Shown in pieces: positions 61,564 through 64,000 of a stretch of DNA of 64,000 bases. The position numbers were made by a program, and so were the translations under genes. Position 1 is the first letter of the stretch. Each line of letters starts with the position of its first letter. The DNA lies in contig CAZCQH010000006.1 of the NCBI GenBank assembly GCA_964500805.1, positions 62,001 to 126,000 on the forward strand, in the 5' to 3' direction. The notes beneath the pieces are model-generated. The model was given only the letters and a program-made list of their open reading frames with translations, was not told where the DNA came from and did not search any database. Source of the stretch: Ga0077555 sp964500805. Lineage in GTDB: Bacteria > Pseudomonadota > Alphaproteobacteria > Rhizobiales > Hyphomicrobiaceae.

Positions 61564-62694
61564 ATGATCGAAACGGCAGGAGCGGAAGCAAAACTTGTTC
61601 TGAGCGTCAAATCGGCAATGTCGGAGTCGTCTGGGCGGTGGCGCCGTGCGCGTTTCGAAACCGGTCGTTGCGACCGCGGGGCGGCAGAAAAGGCTTTGGT
61701 TGCGGCCTATGCGGCTGCCGGATTGCGGGAGCCGCGCAATGTGATTTGGTGCGCATCGCCGATCGCGATAGAGCGCTCGCGCAAGAACTTCTGGCATCGA
61801 TTGCGTCCTGGGCGCTCGGTAAAAAATGATATTGTTGATCGCCCTTTGATCGCAGCCATGAACGCTATGCACGATCTGCCACATCGGACTTATCGAGCCT
61901 TGATGGATGGATTCAGCTTTCCAAGCAACGAAACAGGTGCGGTACTGGCTATCGACACCGCTGTAAATGCCGCCACAGGCAAGGTCAGGTGGAGCCTGGC
62001 TTCGTATGCACGCCTGCTATCCGGATTGGCATCCGGGAATACCGGTTGTGCCCCCTTTAGCGTCAGCCACTGGGCACCATATGAGCTTCGAAGCACGCTG
62101 GGGCTTTGCGAATTCATCCATCAACATTTTGGCGCTACACCAATCATATCTAATGCGGAACCGCTTTGGCAGCTCGGAGCAAATGTCGGATGGGTCGTGC
62201 CGCACGAAAATGTTTGTTGGATAAGCGAGCGTTTCGCGATCTGCACCACCGATGCTCAAGGGCGGCTCCATAACTCGACGGGTCACGCGCTTGCTTTCTC
62301 GGACGGCATAGCTTGGCATTTCTGGAAGAACATCCCTGTGCCGAGTTGGGTCATCGAACATCCACGCCGGATAACGGCGGGTCTCGTCGATGTGCAGAGA
62401 GATCCGTTCGTACGTCGATGCATGATTGATATCATGACGCCGGCAGCATACATTGCGGAGGGAAGCGCCAAGCGGGTCGCCACCGATGCCACGGGAACGC
62501 TTTGGAGCAAACGGTGGGGAGTGGCCGATATCTGGTCGGCGGTGGAAGTGATCAATGGGACCGAGAATCCTGATGGGTCGCGATCACGCTATTACCTTCA
62601 AGTTCCCGGGCACTTCGCGCGGCCCCTGGACGCGGTGGCTTGGACCTATGGGGTGTCGCCCGAGCACTACGCCAAGCTCGATCACCGCACCTGA
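61564..62694 (+). CDS. DUF6745-type protein
   Basis: 376 aa. The start region SSGRWRRARFETGRCDRGAAEKALVAAYAAAGLREPRNVIWCASPIA matches the characteristic DUF6745 opening. The middle holds RLHNSTGHALAFSDGIAWHFWKNIPVPSWVIEHPRRIT, the LHxxxGPAxxYxDGxxxxxWxGxxVPxWV pattern of the family. Function unknown; members often neighbour the small protein type found here at 54330. Probably transcribed from the EcfG-type promoter at 61093 with the preceding gene. Confidence 0.75.
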   Translation: MIETAGAEAKLVLSVKSAMSESSGRWRRARFETGRCDRGAAEKALVAAYAAAGLREPRNVIWCASPIAIERSRKNFWHRLRPGRSVKNDIVDRPLIAAMNAMHDLPHRTYRALMDGFSFPSNETGAVLAIDTAVNAATGKVRWSLASYARLLSGLASGNTGCAPFSVSHWAPYELRSTLGLCEFIHQHFGATPIISNAEPLWQLGANVGWVVPHENVCWISERFAICTTDAQGRLHNSTGHALAFSDGIAWHFWKNIPVPSWVIEHPRRITAGLVDVQRDPFVRRCMIDIMTPAAYIAEGSAKRVATDATGTLWSKRWGVADIWSAVEVINGTENPDGSRSRYYLQVPGHFARPLDAVAWTYGVSPEHYAKLDHRT

Positions 62695-62717
62695 TCTTGC
62701 AATTTCAATAACTCAAT

Positions 62718-62742
62718 GGAACTTTTCAGAGCCGGTTGCGTT
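62718..62742 (+). promoter_or_regulatory. EcfG-type promoter of nepR-ecfG
   Basis: GGAAC (62718-62722), 16 nt, CGTT (62739-62742): full match, 30 nt before the nepR start codon. It implies autoregulation of the sigma factor operon. Confidence 0.86.
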
Positions 62743-62772
62743 GGAGCCAGTTGAGAGCCCAGGGAGGCACCA

Positions 62773-63000
62773 TTGGTTAGCAAGAATTCCGTAACTGTCG
62801 GCCAGCCGTCAGCTCGCCGAACGTCGGGACGGCGCGCCTCCGGAGGACCGCCGGTGAGGCAGGGTCATTTGGATCAGAAGACCCAAAATCATCTCGGAAC
62901 GATCATCAAGAAGTCGTATGACGAACTGCTGCGGCAGCCAGTTCCCGAGAAACTCGTGGAGTTGTTGGAAGAGCTGGCTCGGCGGGAGTCAGAGAAATGA
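62773..63000 (+). CDS. nepR: Anti-sigma factor NepR
   Basis: 75 aa. The basic, disordered N-terminus is followed by the NepR core NHLGTIIKKSYDELLRQPVPEKLVELLEELARRE (about 38-71), whose two helices clamp EcfG or, under stress, phosphorylated PhyR. It starts at TTG 62773, five nt after AGGGAGG, with no better ATG in frame. Its stop overlaps the ecfG start (ATGA), the standard coupling that balances sigma and anti-sigma levels. Confidence 0.93.
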   Translation: MVSKNSVTVGQPSARRTSGRRASGGPPVRQGHLDQKTQNHLGTIIKKSYDELLRQPVPEKLVELLEELARRESEK

Positions 63001-63548
63001 AGTCGCTTTCAGACGATCTTCTGAAAGAGTTTCTAGCCGCCATCCCCAGTTTGCGTGCGTTTGCAATGTCGCTGTGTGGAGATGCTGTGCACGCCGACGA
63101 TCTAGTCCAGGAAACTTTGGTCAAGGCCTGGGACAACATCAAATCGTTCCAGGAGGGGACTAATCTCAAAGCTTGGCTTTTCACGATTTTGCGCAACAAT
63201 TTTTTCTCCGATTATCGCAAGCATCGTAATGAGGTTGAGGATCCCGACGGTTTTTTGTCAGCGCGGATCGCCGTTCAGCCTGAACAGCCCGGACATATGG
63301 ACCTGGCGGACTTTCGAAGGGCTTTGAAGGATCTGCCTGGTGACCAGCGCGAGGCGCTGATCCTCGTCAGCGCCGAAGGTTTCTCCTACGAGGAAGCCGC
63401 TGCCATAGCCGGCTGCGCTGTTGGAACTGTGAAGAGCCGGGTTAGTCGCGCCCGCGAGCATCTCTCGTCTCGTTTGGGCTTGGACCCGGTCGACCGGCCG
63501 GTTCGCAAACGAGAGCCAAAGCCACAAAGACAAATTGCTCGCGGGTGA
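62997..63548 (+). CDS. ecfG: General stress ECF sigma factor EcfG
   Basis: 183-aa ECF sigma factor. Region 2 is LRAFAMSLCGDAVHADDLVQETLVKAWDNIKSFQEGTNLKAWLFTILRNNFFSDYRK (about 18-75). Region 4 is LPGDQREALILVSAEGFSYEEAAAIAGCAVGTVKSRVSRAREHLSSRLG (about 113-161). This is the EcfG/ECF15 type that recognises GGAAC-N16/17-CGTT. Translational overlap with nepR by four nt. The basic C-terminal tail is a common variant. Confidence 0.95.
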   Translation: MKSLSDDLLKEFLAAIPSLRAFAMSLCGDAVHADDLVQETLVKAWDNIKSFQEGTNLKAWLFTILRNNFFSDYRKHRNEVEDPDGFLSARIAVQPEQPGHMDLADFRRALKDLPGDQREALILVSAEGFSYEEAAAIAGCAVGTVKSRVSRAREHLSSRLGLDPVDRPVRKREPKPQRQIARG

Positions 63549-63553
63549 CGTGG

Positions 63554-63578
63554 GGAACTGCTCGCGACATACCACGTT
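63554..63578 (+). promoter_or_regulatory. EcfG-type promoter without a recognised gene
   Basis: GGAAC (63554-63558), 16 nt, CGTT (63575-63578): full match just after ecfG. Expected start of transcription is near 63585. No convincing protein gene follows, so it may drive a short RNA, a small peptide or a gene since lost. Confidence 0.68.
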
Positions 63579-64000
63579 ACAATGGCAGCCGGGCTATGGA
63601 TCGATGACTTGGTTTGGGATCGTATCAAGCAAACTGGAAGGCAGGCGATAGGAATATCAAGTGGATGTGCGGAGAGTTGACCGGTGGCGATATGGATATC
63701 GCTTCTGGCCAACGTGACCGGTGATGGAAAATTCGGAAGCTCCTTGGCATGATCAAGTATGAGGCAGGGCTTCAGCTTGATGTCTGGGCCCGCGATTATC
63801 GCGAGTGATGATTAGCTGAACAGGCCCGGCCTCCTTCGTCAATAAGTGCACAGGTTGACACATTGGCGAGCAGGAGGCCGGGCTATTGGACTTCGACCTT
63901 TCATAAAAGGGTCGTTTACACTTCTCACGTTCGTTGATGGGGATACCCAGATCTACCGGTAAACCCTCATGCAGAGAAACTCCGGGGCGTCTCTTGTAAG
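63579..64000. other. Gene-poor right end of the window
   Basis: No gene I can defend. Contains a long inverted repeat, CCCGGCCTCCT (63825-63835) against AGGAGGCCGGG (63872-63882), with a 36-nt loop. A weaker hairpin (CGACC with GGGTCG, about 63894-63915) is followed by GTTT. A minus-strand frame is open from the edge to about 63760 but has no recognisable motif. The mixture could be the end of a decayed mobile element. Confidence 0.4.

Noticed and set aside
63582..63680. A 32-codon frame after the EcfG promoter at 63554
   Set aside because: Its ATG lies upstream of the expected transcription start and it has no ribosome site or conserved look.

Overview
The window is a GC-rich chromosomal segment from an alphaproteobacterium, most probably of the Rhizobiales (Hyphomicrobiales). 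The reasons are the gene order dgt-argS-SPOR protein, a DUF5330-sufE pair, a DUF6456 gene beside a stand-alone DnaA domain IV gene, and a complete PhyR/NepR/EcfG general stress response module. I see no tRNA, rRNA, CRISPR array, intact insertion sequence or prophage. The genus cannot be fixed from the sequence alone.

Layout. 1-7.3 kb holds housekeeping genes: a partial SPOR-type envelope protein, argS, dgt and erpA, then two TadE-like pilus genes and rpmB with a clear sigma70-type promoter. 9.0-22.9 kb carries half of the division/cell-wall (dcw) cluster in an unusual arrangement. A fused murE-murF plus mraY lies upstream, six unrelated or unplaced genes follow, and only then comes mraZ-rsmH-ftsL-ftsI. 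mraZ has a textbook array of MraZ boxes in front of it. 13.5-18.8 kb and 22.9-29.3 kb are mainly accessory catabolic genes (flavin monooxygenases, hydrolases, HAD, GST, VOC, M24 peptidase). They include an HtrA-like protein that has lost its whole catalytic triad.

29.3-38.4 kb contains a DivJ-like sensor kinase, sufE, a DnaA-domain protein, a GH114 glycosidase, an enoyl-CoA hydratase and a thioesterase. 38.6-39.7 kb is the rplM-rpsI ribosomal operon with promoter and terminator. 39.8-53.9 kb is again mostly catabolic (OYE, amidase with a small partner, enoyl-CoA hydratase, acyl-CoA dehydrogenase, D-aminoacylase-like amidohydrolase), with rlmJ, a receiver-only regulator and two gene remnants (Uma2 and TctC types).

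54-64 kb is the most striking part: a compact general stress response island. It encodes the anti-anti-sigma response regulator PhyR, the anti-sigma factor NepR and the sigma factor EcfG. Among them lie a DUF892 protein, an EF-hand protein, a YihY/BrkB membrane protein, an AI-2E-type permease with a long extra domain, a KGG-repeat protein, a DUF6745 protein and others. I can read ten sites matching the EcfG promoter consensus GGAAC-N16/17-(C)GTT. In seven cases the -10 lies only 30-38 nt from the chosen start codon. One of the ten drives no gene, but points into a roughly 70-nt stretch ending in a perfect terminator hairpin with a C-rich loop. This is a candidate stress-controlled small RNA comparable in idea to Caulobacter GsrN.

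A second possible novelty is a structured intergenic element found twice, 41 kb apart (8.67 and 50.17 kb), with identical internal spacing and a C-run between inverted arms.
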